From: Liolophura sinensis
Lineage: Eukaryota; Mollusca; Polyplacophora; Chitonida; Chitonidae
Direction of reading: 5' to 3'
Length of the DNA stretch: 64,000 bases
Assembly: GCF_032854445.1 (NCBI RefSeq)
Contig: NC_088300.1
Location: 31,787,608 to 31,851,607 of the forward strand
Part shown: in pieces, positions 23,701-34,783 of the stretch
Layout of the letters: every line of letters starts with the position of its first letter
Position numbering within the stretch: the first letter of the stretch is position 1
Notes under the pieces: model-generated
What the model saw: only the letters and a program-made list of their open reading frames with translations
Database searches by the model: none
What the model was told of the DNA's origin: nothing
Translations under genes and position numbers: made by a program

Positions 23701-24579
23701 TGACATAATTTGTGACGCGCTAAAGTTGAGCTGTGAAAATATCGTGGCCCTTGTGGCAAGGATGCTGTGATTGTTATGTATTTGGGACAGATTACAGTGT
23801 TCACTCAGTTTGGACATGAAGTGTGATATGGTGTCCTTCCCCAGCGGTTTCCTAGTAAAGCAGACACTTTCTGTATCCAGGAACGAATTTTTTGGGTACT
23901 GCCAGAGCCTGTCCACATCGGGATGCAGTTTAGCCATGAATGTTTGAATTGAAGCCACCATGCTCATGGGTGAGTGTGGTTCTTCTGGCATGAAATCAGA
24001 AACACTATCTTTGTCATAAGCTTTAAGATATTTTGTCATTTCACTGCAAATGTGGCCTTACTCATCTTTTCCATGTTTTCAAGTCCTTGTGGACAATAGT
24101 ACAGTCTCACGTCAAACATAACTTTATTTAATAAGCCATACGGGGTTTTGAGACTGACGTCAGTGTAGGAATAAATCTTTTTCCTGTCAACTTCGCAAAT
24201 GACCGGGTAAGGGGTTGTTGTACCATGGCCAAGTTGTTTCATTCATTAATGGCTGTCTTGAACATTTTATTTGCATCGGTAAATACCGGGCCTCTAAAGA
24301 TGTCACATTTCTTACAGTGGGGCGGAGCTTTCAGATAGCAGTCCGTACCGGAAACTTTCAACCGAATTTGCTTTGTAGTGAGTACCTCCTTCTTTGCGAC
24401 ATTGTACAAGTGCGATAAAGCTTCGTGAAGAGTCAAGGGGGTCGTATGCCTCAAAACTCTCTTTATGTTTTTCGAGGAGGTATTCGCTAAATATTCTCGC
24501 CGCGGTTGAATTACACTTTTTGGGCGACGTGAATAAGCAATTCTTCGCTAGTATGAGACACATCGACGTTATCCTCCAT
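23690..24579 (-). pseudogene. Decayed Crypton-type tyrosine recombinase (DUF3504 / KIAA1958-like)
   Basis: Five collinear segments in shifting frames read, in order: an EELLIHVAQ start (24579-24514), an STAARIFSEYLLEK to KANSVESFRYGL segment (about 24515-24340), FTDANKMFKTAINE (near 24304-24242), a segment ending VMFDVRLYYCPQGLENMEKM (24242-24036) and FMPEEPHSPMSMVASI through LHPDVDRLWQYPKNSF to NNHSILATRATIFSQLNFS (24039-23690). This order and these motifs are those of the DUF3504 proteins (KIAA1958, QRICH1, ZMYM2-4, KCTD1 relatives), which derive from Crypton DNA transposons with tyrosine recombinases. The normal HSIRAT box has lost its arginine (HSILAT), and the frame then runs into the tandem array before the expected tyrosine region. 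At least four frame breaks make this a pseudogene. Confidence 0.8.
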
Positions 24580-24689
24580 TTTTAGGGACAGACAACTGCA
24601 GCAGACGACAGAAGGCCGAACTGAGTTATCCCCCCTTATAATTCTGCGCGGTAATTTTATTGCGCAGAGTGTATGACATGTAAACCCCC

Positions 24690-24736
24690 GATGTAAAGCA
24701 AAGGCATCCACAGCCTATATGATGCTTGCATGCAGT
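24690..24736 (+). repeat. Single array unit on the right of the recombinase remnant
   Basis: GATGTAAAGCAAAGGCATCC followed by ACAGCCTATATGATGC matches the order of one unit of the array at 23471-23700. Confidence 0.65.
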
Positions 24737-26301
24737 GTCTTGCATTATAAAGAATACCCCTGACAAACTTGTTGGGCGATCCAATCTTTAAGACTTTTGT
24801 TAATAGTTCACTTTAAGTGTTGTGCTATAAAGACTCTTATTGATTGTGTTTTCATGAATAATTTCAATAAAACCTTACCGGTGGTAAATTGACAAAGAGG
24901 TCGTATTTCACCGGTTATGTGTGACCATTTGCCAGCTGTCACACCCTGCTCTTGTTTTACATTCTGTGTTGTACGTCTTTAATTGTTTTCTGGCGATTAA
25001 ATTCTTACTCATGGGCATTTACCATTTTATAACGGCTGTATATTTGAGGTTTTATGTAATTTTATATCATGGTTTAATAGAGACGTTCATTGTGTAGTTA
25101 TGGGAAGTGAAGGTCCTACTCCAGAAAGAATTACGCACGCGTATGTATTTACCATACAGTTCACATCGATTTTTTTCTTTGTTATTTTTTTTTATTTTTT
25201 TTTTTTTTAGAAGTATACCGTAAAAAGTATTATGGAATGTCTCTTTAAGACATTTGCAAGTGTTGTGTTTCAGTCTGAAAGAGTGTTGTCAGTGTATGTC
25301 TATTTCATACAGATTTAAAGAAATACAGAATGTTTTAGGCATGTTATGTAATAGAGGTGTGACGAACACAAGCCTAGTCGTGGTACTTTTGATGTGGAAG
25401 ATTAGGCTAGCATTTTCCATTGACACACGGTAGAAAAGGTTAACTAGTTGGTTCTTTAGCTTCATGAAATGTGACGTTTATTTCTGATGATGGTGGTGAT
25501 GTTGATGTTGTTAGTTGATGCACATAGACCATGTGAAGAGATTCTAAATGCTGTATATAGTATAGTGTATTATATATTACCCATATTTATATTCTGACCT
25601 TAATAATCATGCGACAAAATGTGCCAGCTTTTTTTATCTTTCTTTAGCCATGTAATGGTGTTGTGTTGAGTTTGTTGGAAAATTCCTTAAAAGAGCCTTT
25701 AATATCTATACCTCGGAATAGTATATAGTTCAATCGTAAGTAACGTATACTGAAACTTAGTGTTTTCTTTTTTTTAATAGACAAAGTCTACCATTCCAAC
25801 TGTCCAACGTTATATGATTTACGCGGTACGAAATATCACGGTACCGTATGCCGTGGTCAGGAATGCTTAGTTTGTCTGGTTAGAGTGTGATGAAGGTTCA
25901 TGTAAGGCTGTAAAGCTTTCTTCGTCAAGGATACATCAATTTTATACGATTTCCGACTCTAGATAAACTCCAGTCCTATTAAGATAACATATAGACTTCA
26001 ACGAAAGTCTTGGGGGTCATCTAAGTGATAGATTTTGAATTGATATATGACAAATTAGTGATGAATGATGAATGTGCTAAAGTGTCATCAGCAGGAATCC
26101 TTATTTTCAGTTTTATATTATTGGAGTAGTATTGTTGTAAACTGGATTGTTCTAGTGAATTCATGGATTGCCCATGTAATTCTGTGTTTCACCCCTATAT
26201 ATAAAGTTCTCTTTTGTATCACAGTAAATGATATGCTTTAATCGAGTGTGATGCATTGACAGTATACTGTACATACATGTACACGTTTCAGGTTGTACAT
26301 A
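24737..26301. other. Intergenic sequence, nothing recognised except a shared motif
   Basis: AT-rich with T and A runs near 25170-25210. The only structured piece is a ~100-bp stretch at 24881-24984 that is partly repeated at 62729-62800. No gene was found. Confidence 0.5.
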
Positions 26302-26494
26302 AATGGTGTGAGCTCAAGTCCAGCTCATGCTGGCTTCTTCTCCGGCCGCACATTGGAAGGCCTAGCAGAAACCTGCGTACATAACCATGGTCGTGGGTTT
26401 CCTCGGGGCTCTGCCCGCTTTCCTCCCACCTTAATGCTGTCGTATAAGTGAAATATTCTTGAGTACGGCATAAAACACCAGTCAATAAATAAAT
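26302..26494 (+). mobile_element. SINE-A, lacks first part of head
   Basis: Starts at the B box (GAGCTCAAGTCC) and continues to the (AAAT)n tail. It has a 12-bp insertion in the central domain and a shortened GCTGTCGTATAAG segment. Confidence 0.85.
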
Positions 26495-26855
26495 ACATCA
26501 GTGGTGTGTAGTGTGATAGTATGTTGTGCTGTGTCAACGGTGTGGATTGGAGGAACCTTGTATCTGGCATGCGTAGAGGCTGCCGCACACAAACTGTACT
26601 ACATGTGTATATACCCTCTGTGATAAATGAGAAATAAATGGGTTCATTGCAATACCCTTGTGTATAACCGGTAACAAATATGTGGTTCGTGACTCATGAC
26701 TTAAAATAGAAAGGTATAGGTAGTTTTCGACCAAGAATAAAAGACATGGTGATGTGAGTCTAGTGTCAAATCAGAACTGTAAAACATTGAGTCATATTGT
26801 ATAGAACTAGCCGTATACAATTGACTCGCTGATGTACGGTGGCTTATATTTAAGG

Positions 26856-27086
26856 AGGGGCCTCCGTGGCTCAGTCGGTTAGCGCGCTAGCGCAGCGTAA
26901 TGACCCAGAAGCCTCTCACCAATGTGGTCGCTGTGAGTTCGTCCAGCTCATGCTGGCTTCCTCTACGGCCTCTACGGCCCCCGGGCTGTGCCCGGTTTCC
27001 TCCCACCATAATGCTGGCCGCCGTCGTATAAGTGAAATATTCTTGAGTACGGCGTAAAACACCAATCAAATAAATAAATAAAATAA
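26856..27086 (+). mobile_element. SINE-A, full length with internal deletion
   Basis: Near-perfect head (GGGGCCTCCGTGGCTCAGTC) and tail, with a deletion in the central domain where CTACGGCCTCTACGGCCCCC replaces the usual sequence. High similarity to 16500-16757 suggests recent activity. Confidence 0.9.
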
Positions 27087-27116
27087 ATTATATTTAAGGA
27101 GTGTTAATTATCTAGA

Positions 27117-27342
27117 GCATAATGGTTCACGTGACCAATGCGGCCGCTGTGAGTTCAAGTCCAGCTCATGCTGACTTCCTCTCCGACCGTAAGTGGGAAG
27201 GTCTGGCAGCAACCTCCGGATGGCCGTGGGTTTCCCCCGGGCTGTGCCCGGTTTCCTCCCACCATAATGCTGGCCGCCGTCGTATAAGTGAAATATTCTT
27301 GAGTACGGCGTAAAACACCAATCAAATAAATAAATAAATAAA
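27117..27342 (+). mobile_element. SINE-A, nearly full length
   Basis: Begins at the CATAATG segment and ends in five AAAT units, only 30 bp after the previous copy and in the same orientation. Confidence 0.9.
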
Positions 27343-28385
27343 TGGTTCACGTATTCGCTTGCGAGCGCGAAGAACTGGAGTTCGAATCCAACACTAGTCT
27401 ACATGCGAACTAAACACAATACCAAGCAACTTTAGACTCTCCAAATATAATCTGCAGCAAGTTGAGTAATGATTAGCCTGAATATCGGTCCGTTCTCTCT
27501 TCCTTTCGCTTCCTGACAAGAATGGGTCCATTCGTCCAAAACACCAATTAAGGGTATCTTTTAAAATAATCTCGCAAGAAAGCAAGGTTGTCGTTTTAGG
27601 CCAGTCAGTCAAATCTTTTCGTTGTGGCAGATTGAAACGACGGGCTTTGAACGATTTGATAGTGACAGTGGCCCGTGAGAATACATGGGTCATTGGCATG
27701 CACCCCTCGCCTTTGTCAGGAAATATTGTCTCTTTACAATCTCAAAGATGACACATAACTTTCATATCTTGTCGTAGTTCTGATTTTACGTTGAAGATTT
27801 TACGTTACGATATTCGAGCCAAGCAGTGACCTGGCGTCACAACTAACAGTTTCTAAGTCATATGTGCAAAAATTTGGCTCCTTTTGATGTGAAACAAAAT
27901 ATGTAAGGCCTAAATTATGAAACAACAATATGTTTATTTGATATCACAGGTGGCAGTTATTCACCGTTCCAATTTAAATTAACATCGAATTAACTTATTT
28001 ATGCAGGTATGTGCAGCGTATATAAATTTTTTTTTATGTACTGACAGCTTATACAAGAATACGTATTAGGTATATAACTGAGTATCCGTGAGGAATAATG
28101 AATAATATACTTGAAACTGACAAGTACGTGGGAAGGAGATAGGAGAGTGGCTTAATTACAAATACTGTATGTCCACGAAACACACCTACAGTGATGACTG
28201 CTTTCTCGTAAGATTGACGAACTCGCAAACAATTATGATAGCATTCTGGCGAAGTGTAATATCAGTGTGTAAAAAGGCATATAAGCCTATACAGATGACG
28301 TTTTGGATGACGATATCAGAAATGCTGATGTGGGAATAAACATGAAGATGTGACGCTGATCAAGAGAGTTCTGACAACGGGTTAG
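27343..28385. other. Spacer; probable 3' UTR of the WAP gene on the - strand
   Basis: No gene seen. On the - strand an AATAAA (complement of 27933-27938) lies about 450 bp past the WAP stop codon and is the nearest poly(A) signal found. Confidence 0.35.
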
Positions 28386-30229
28386 CTAGTTGGGCCCCTG
28401 TTCGATTTCCACAAGCGGACTTGTACAGCGGTGTCCACAGCCACTATCGCAGCAGAGATATCCTTGGTCACAGTCCTCGTGCGACTCACAGTCCGACCTA
28501 ATGATTCGACACCAGCTGCCGAATAAGCCTAGGGGCCTGGGTGGACACCGGCTGGTTTGCTGAACCTCCGGTATTGGCTCGACACAGACTTTAAGGCGGT
28601 TGCCGCAACACTTCTGTGTACCTGGACAGGAGTTATCGTCGAAACACCTCACATCGGAAGTACCGATGTCCGTTTGTTGGGGGCACGTGCCAGGCTTCTC
28701 AGCTAGAAATGAAAATACAGTCCATGGTAGTATACCGTTACCACAAAAAAATGAGACAAAAATGAAGAAAAACAATAACTTTGGTTTATAATAGCTGGCA
28801 GAAAATTAAAGGAATGGCCTACAAAATGATTACAAGTGTATCTGCATGTCAGTAACAATATATTATGTATAACGCTGTGAAAAAGTCCTATACCTGGGAC
28901 ACATCTCTGTAGAGGGGGACATGGGGCTCGTATACAGTATACAGTCTCTAAAATACATCTCTCTCCGTAAGGGCAATTCGAGTCCTGAAATACACGGAAG
29001 TTCAAATCAAATGTGTGCTATATAGGAAATCAATTTAATTTTTTTTTTTGACGTTTGAATAACTAATGAAACATAATATATCTGATTTTTGGTGAAAGAT
29101 TAATTAAAGGTCAGTTGAACACATTATAGACGCAGTTAGACTCAGAAAACTCTATTTGGCACTGTAGACTCAATTTGACTCAGTAGGCTGAATTTGGCTC
29201 AGTAGACTCATTTTGGCAGAAAAGACTTGATTTTAGTGAAATAGTGGAATACTTGCATCGCAGACACGTTGAAGACCGCTGCCAGCAGCGTAGGCAATCT
29301 GAAACGAATCGAAAACAGCATCATGAAGCGTCAGTGATATATGACACGTAGGCCTATTTACTTTCCACATCAACCATGCTTTGGCTGGCTTCCTCTCCGG
29401 TCGTACGTGGGCAGGTCTGCCGGCAATCTCAATAAACTCAGCTGGATATTGGAATATCCAATTGAGTTTATTCAGACTGGAGATATCCTGTGCGAATTAT
29501 GCGACAAAGCTGTGCTAATACTTAGTATCTTTAATTAAATAAACTATGTAAAGTATAAATATATTTCCACTACATATGTATATATTATTATCCATCAATT
29601 TGCATAAATCTGACTGATTAAAACACGATTTATATAAGTCCTTCATGAGAAATGTCTGTGCTATTGATATATTGCAATCATAAATCACAAATGTGTTAAA
29701 AATGTTGTAATACAACATGCATGATAAATGTAGTAAAAGGTATAGTGGAAACATCTTAAAATGCTCCGCCGAATGTTGCTGTTTGTGGGTTTCGACATAA
29801 TGTTAGATTATGTTAAAGCCTTTCTTAACATTTAAATGTAAACTCATGCTAAAGGTGAGGAACAATATACCTAAAATATTGCTATTTTCGGGTTTTAACA
29901 TAATGTTAGATTACGTTAAAGTCTTTATTAAAATTTATAATGTAAACGCATGAGAAAGATGCGGAGCAAAATACCTAAAAATCTGACATTTGACATTAAA
30001 ATACTGTTATATAGGTGAACAAATTTTCATACAGATTTTGCAAAATCATGAACTCCAATAAGTTAGATAGTAACAATATAACATTATAAATGCTTCCCTG
30101 CTCCACCACTTCCAAAATATTGGATTTTAACCTTATTAAAGTTATATAACATATACGTTTGATCGAAGGCATTCAAAGTTCATGTATACTCACCAGGCCG
30201 AAGATTATGCAATACACGAAGGACGACAT
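28386..30229 (-). CDS. Secreted WAP-domain protein, 158 residues
   Basis: Four exons on the - strand: 30229-30194 (ATG), 29298-29266, 28984-28894 and 28702-28386 with stop; 477 nt in total and all phases agree. The first two encode a signal peptide (MSSFVYCIIFGLIAYAAG). The third encodes a short Cys-rich segment with CIRAPCPPLQRC. The last encodes two WAP (four-disulfide core) domains: one from KPGTCP to VCVEP with only six cysteines, and one from SRCPPR to HRCTSP with all eight. WAP proteins are extracellular protease inhibitors or antimicrobial factors, and in molluscs some occur in shell matrix and mucus; which applies here is unknown. The 33-bp second exon uses a weak donor (GTCTGC), so it is the least certain part. 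Confidence 0.8.
29127..29240 (+). repeat. Short degenerate GACTCA-type repeats in WAP intron
   Basis: Repeated AGACTCA / TTTGGC blocks about 22 bp apart (AGACTCAATTTGACTCAGTA and so on). It ends just before the small second exon of the WAP gene. Confidence 0.5.
29378..29431 (+). mobile_element. SINE-A fragment
   Basis: Only GGCTTCCTCTCCGGTCGTAC and GTGGGCAGGTCTGCCGGCAA of the central domain remain, in a WAP-gene intron. Confidence 0.65.
29779..29980 (+). repeat. Tandem duplication, 102-bp unit
   Basis: Two diverged copies (29779-29880 and 29881-29980) share GCT-TTT-GGGTTT, ACATAATGTTAGATTA, GTTAAAG, AATGTAAAC and ATACCTAAAA in the same order, within the first WAP-gene intron. Confidence 0.75.
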
Positions 30230-30308
30230 GTCGAATAGTGGTTTTGTTCTAAATGTACTTCTGGAAACGGCAATATTCCGATTTCTGCCTTCCGCCAGCT
30301 TTCCCGAA

Positions 30309-30318
30309 TTTAAATATA
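30309..30318 (-). promoter_or_regulatory. TATA-like box upstream of the WAP gene
   Basis: TATATTTAAA on the - strand, 80 bp before the predicted ATG at 30229. A start about 30 bp downstream would leave a 50-bp leader. Position fits, but AT-rich DNA makes chance matches common. Confidence 0.3.
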
Positions 30319-30319
30319 T

Positions 30320-31424
30320 CCCGTGAACGACGTCACACAGCCGAACTAACCGATGGCAGGCAGTCTTGGCTGTATTGTCCAATCACAAGCGGTGACATCT
30401 CGGTTAGTGAAACGTGATCCGCTTCAAGACGTCAGTTGTTTTCCTGTATCGAGACAGTTGGTTGCATCATAACGGTCTATGTTGTTTACCATAACGAAAA
30501 AGAAGCATCGACTACACTATTGACTAAAGGCTAAGAAGTCAGACTAGGGTTTAGTTCCGGGACTGATGCAGTTTTATTGTTGGTCGAGCGGGAAAGCGAA
30601 TCTCGTGGTGCTCATGTATATCACACTGCAACTGATGGTTATGGGATAATGAGGCAAAATGCCAGCCGAATTACACATGTATGAATGTTTACGTATCTAA
30701 GTTTTGCTTCAGTCTAGCTTTTGACCCATGGCTGCATGTAGCAGTGATAGAAACACCTTCTCCTATATACAGTGTCACAATAAAGGTCAATGACTTATGT
30801 ATCGTTAACTTACTAATAGGTCAACTTGGTATATATGAAGTCCTACCCATTTCCTTCTCTGAAACTAGGTCAGTTTAGATTAGATTATAGATTTAGATTA
30901 AAGTAAATAGTAAGCTCACTGTAAATTTGTCACCTTCAACAAACATCCAAACACACAAGTCCTGCTACTGCTTACTAGCACGTGTAGTATCTATAGCAAC
31001 AAAATTCTTTTTCAGATTTTGCTATGCTGAAATTTAGGTGATATAGCACTTTGGCATCATGTCAGCATCCTTTGGGGTACTTATAGTAATGTGGATAGAA
31101 AGGTCACCAGTTCTTTGTAAAAAGACAAAAATCTGATACCGGCCTATTCTAACTGGCACCCCCCCCCCCCCCAAAATTTCATGTCAGTGTCGCATTAGGG
31201 ATCATGTGCCAGGCTGACAAACAAGTGACAACTACGCAGTTCTTTGTAATTCATACTATTTCGCCACGATTGCTCGTTGACCTGTCAGAGAGAATGTTAA
31301 TATGTACAGTTTTGTAGTGCTTAGAGTTTAAAACTATGTCTTCTGATCGCAGATGAGAGTTCAATGCCGAATGAACATTTCACCCAAAATGGTACTAAAA
31401 GTTTTGTCTGATTACGCTCGTGCT
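30320..31424. other. Intergenic sequence
   Basis: Upstream of the WAP gene. A C-run lies at 31159-31172. No gene, RNA or complete repeat was recognised. Confidence 0.5.
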
Positions 31425-31588
31425 AAGTATTTATTTATTTATTTCATTGGCGTTTTACGTCGTACCCAAGATAATTTCGAGTTACACGACTGCGACCAGC
31501 ATTATGATCGGAGGAAACCGGACAGAGCCCGAAGGAAAACCACGACCATCCGCAGATTGCTGGCAAACCTTCCTACGTACGGGTTAAA
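31425..31588 (-). mobile_element. SINE-A, 3' half
   Basis: Reverse orientation: (ATTT)n, CATTGGCGTTTTACGTCGTA, the central domain, ending at CCTTCCTACGTACGGG. The head is absent. Confidence 0.85.
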
Positions 31589-32334
31589 TATTTAGATACC
31601 GAGAGAATTGAACACGTCGTCTGGGCAAATATCTTTTGGAGTTGCCAACTAACACTATCGACTTGGACATATCTCCTAACTGCGATGATATGGAGTCTAA
31701 TATATCGAAGTGTAGAGCTTGTGTAGGTGCAGGTGGCATATTGTCAGGTCTGATATGATTTGCTTTTAGTTAAGTCACCTTATAGTGCCAACGTATGTAC
31801 ACATATAAAGCTACCTCGCTAAAACGGCATGACCAAGACACTAGATTCGCTTGCAAACAATAACTGTACTGTGCATGCGTTTCTCTTCTGATGACAAACT
31901 GGAATTATATTTGTTTTACAACACACACGAGAGACAAAAACAATCACCCCTTCTATGATCATCAAGAAGCGAACCAGACTATAGACATACAGGACGAAAG
32001 ATCCTGGACTGAATAATGTCATGGGCTACTGTTTACGGAAGTTGTGGTTATAATATTTTTTATTCAAACTAGTTAAATCGCGCTGTCTGTTAAGAAAGAT
32101 GTGAAAACTTTGTTTTAACAATTTTTAATGCCTTTTTATGCCTTTGTGAGATGTTTTGAGATGCTCGTGTGCTTATATATAGTATATAACATATCCACAG
32201 GCGCACCCTCGCGGATGTGTATAAAGCATTTTATTGGATACAGTGACAGCTTGCAGACAATGACATGTACCCTTATCTGAGGTCAGCCAAGTTACCATGT
32301 AAACATTGTCGTCAAACTGGGTCAAACTGGGTCA
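31589..32334. other. Intergenic sequence, nothing recognised
   Basis: No gene or repeat seen apart from a short TATATAGTATATAA stretch near 32175. Confidence 0.5.
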
Positions 32335-32378
32335 GCGAGAGAGAGAGAGTGAGAGAGAGAGAGTGAGAGAGAGAGAGC
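32335..32378 (+). repeat. (GA)n microsatellite
   Basis: GA dinucleotides with occasional GTGA interruptions, about 44 bp. Confidence 0.9.
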
Positions 32379-32489
32379 ATAATTTCCTGATTTATGTGAA
32401 TAATAATGTCACACTTATGGCATGAACTTGTTAAAGTGATTTTCTTTGTCTGTGGGAAAGAATTGTTAAAAAACGAAGCCAGATAGTAC

Positions 32490-34540
32490 ACGTATCCGTA
32501 ACACTGGTGTGCTCGTGAAGTAGTGAGGTATTAGATGCATCCGTGACATTGGTGTGCTCGCAAAGTAGTGAGGTATTATACGTATCCATGACATTGATGT
32601 GCTCGTGAAGTAGTGAGGTATTACACGCATCCATGGCATTGATGTGCTCGTGAAGTAGTGAAGTATTACACGTATCCGTGACATTGGTGTGCTCTGGAAA
32701 TTGTGAGATGTTACAATTTACAATTGTGCTAGCTCGTGAGGTAGTGAGATATTACACGTATCCGTGCCATCAGTCTGCTTGTGAAGTAGTCAGCTGTTAC
32801 ACGTGTCCGTGGCATTCGTGTACACGTGAAGTAGCGATATATTACACGTATCCGTGACATTAGTCTGCTCGTGAAGTAGTGAGGCATTACACGTATCCGT
32901 GCCATCAGTCTGCTTGTGAAGTAGTGAGATATTACACGTATCCGTGCTATCAGTCTCCTCTTGAAGTAGTGAGATATTACATGTATTCGTGCCATTAGTC
33001 TGCTCGTGAAGTAGTGAGATATTAGACGAATCCGTGTCATTAGTTTGCTCGTGAAGTAGTGAGATATTACACGTATCCGTGCCATCAGTCTGCTTGTGAA
33101 GTAGTGAGATATTACACGTATCCGTGCCATCAGTCTCCTCTTGAAGTAGTGAGATATTAGACGCATCCGTGTCATTAGTCTGCTCGTGAAGTAGTGAGAT
33201 ATTACACGTATCCGTGCCATCAGTCTGCTCGCGAAGTAGTGAAATATTACACGTATCCGTGGCATTGATGTACTCGTGAAGCAGTGAGATATTACACATA
33301 TCCTTGACATTGGTGTGCTCGTGAATAAGTGAGACATTACACGTATCCTTGGCATTGGTGTATTTGTAAAGTAGTGAAATATTAAACGTATCCTTTGCAT
33401 TGGTGTTCTCGTAAAGTAGTGAGATGTTACACATATCCGTGACATTGGTCTGCTCGTGAAGTATTCGTGGCATTGGTGTATTCTTGAAGTAATAAGATAG
33501 TACACATATCCGTGCCATTGATGTACTCGTGAAATAGTGAGATATTACACGCATCTATGGCATTGGTGTACTCGTGAAGAAGTGAGATATTACACGTATT
33601 CGTGGCATTGATGTGCTCGTGAAGTAGTGAGACACTACAGGTAACCGTGCCATTGGCCTGCTCGTGAAATAGTGAGATAGTACACAAATCCGTGGAATTG
33701 GTGTGACGGTAAAGTGACGAGATAGTACACGTTTCCGCGACATTAATTGGTGTGCTGGTTGTAGCGAATGGATACTCATATCTTCGGCATTTTTTGCTCG
33801 CCATGCGGTGAGCTAGTACACATATCCACGGCATTTGGTGTGCTTGTGATAATGCGAGCTTGTACAAATATTATACGTATTCGTGGCGTTGGTGTGCTCG
33901 TGAAGTAGTGAGATACTACACGTATCCGTACCATTGGTCTGCCAGTGAAATAGTGAGATAGTACACAAATCCGTTGAATTGGTGTGATGAGAAAGTACAG
34001 GTTTCCGCGACATTAATTGGTGTGCTAAAGTTGTAGCGACAGGATACTCATATCTTCGGCATTGTTTGCTCACCATGCGGTGAGCTAGTACACATATCCA
34101 CGGCATTAGTGTGTTCGTCATAATGAGAGCTCGTGCAAATATTACACGTATTAGTGGCATTGGTGTGCTCGTGAAGTAGTGAGATACTACACGTAGCCGT
34201 GTCATTGGTCTGCTAGTGAAATAGTGAGACAGTACAAGTGTGCGTGACATTGGTCTGCTCGTGTAGTAGTGAGTACACAAACCCATGGAATTCGTGTGAC
34301 GGTAAAATGACAAGATAGTACACGTTTCCGCGACATTACTTGGTGTGCTAAAGTTGTAGCGACAGGATACTCATGTTTTCGGCATTGTTTGCTCGCCATG
34401 CGGTGAGTTAGTACACATATCCACGGCATTGGTGTTCTCGTCATAATGCGAGCTTGTACAGATATCCACGACATTGATGTAGCACACAGCGAGATTGTAC
34501 ACATTTCCCCCACTTTTTGTGCTCGTCATGTAGCGGCTTA
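32490..34540 (+). repeat. 45-bp minisatellite, about 2 kb
   Basis: Head-to-tail 45-bp units with consensus pieces GTGCTCGTGAAGTAGTGAGA, TATTACACGTATCCGTG and CATTGGT; about 45 copies with moderate divergence. As 45 is 15 codons and units rarely contain stops on the - strand, open frames of 250 codons appear in two frames at once (33505-32729 and 33554-32790), with 15-residue repeats like LLHEQTNGTDTCNIS. There is no signal peptide, splice context or start preference, so I regard these frames as a by-product of repeat length. Confidence 0.92.
33690..34520 (+). repeat. Higher-order repeat block within the minisatellite
   Basis: The right part is organised in longer units of about 280-310 bp, starting near 33692, 33973 and 34283. 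Each contains the landmarks GGAATTGGTGTGACGG, TTTCCGCGACATTA, TAGCGACAGGATACTCAT and CGCCATGCGGTGAG in the same order. The 45-bp units evidently diverged and were then duplicated as multimers. Confidence 0.8.
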
Positions 34541-34550
34541 CATCTAATGA

Positions 34551-34783
34551 CAGCGTAATGATCCAAGAGTCTCTCACCAATGCGGTCGTTGTGAGTTCAA
34601 GTCCAGCTCATGCTGGCTTCCTCTCCGGCCGTACGTGGAAAGGTCTGTCAGCAACCTGCGGATGGTTGTGGGTTTCCCCCGGGCTCTGCCCGGTTTCCAC
34701 CCACCATAATGCTGACCGCCGTCGTATAAGTGAAATATTCTTGAGTGCGGCGTAAAACACCAATCAAATAAATAAATAAATAA
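34551..34783 (+). mobile_element. SINE-A, nearly full length
   Basis: Starts at CAGCGTAATGATCC and ends in (AAAT)n. It is inserted at the right end of the minisatellite. Confidence 0.9.

Noticed and set aside
30570-30600. Isolated tRNA A-box-like TGGTCGAGCGGG
   Set aside because: No B box or cloverleaf follows, so it is neither a tRNA gene nor a SINE head.
32729-33554. Two overlapping 250-codon open frames on the - strand
   Set aside because: They lie in the 45-bp minisatellite and are open in two frames because the unit length is a multiple of three; no signal peptide, splice sites or family match.
32490-34540. CRISPR-like appearance of regularly spaced repeats
   Set aside because: Units are contiguous and diverged along their whole length, without unique spacers, and the DNA is animal.
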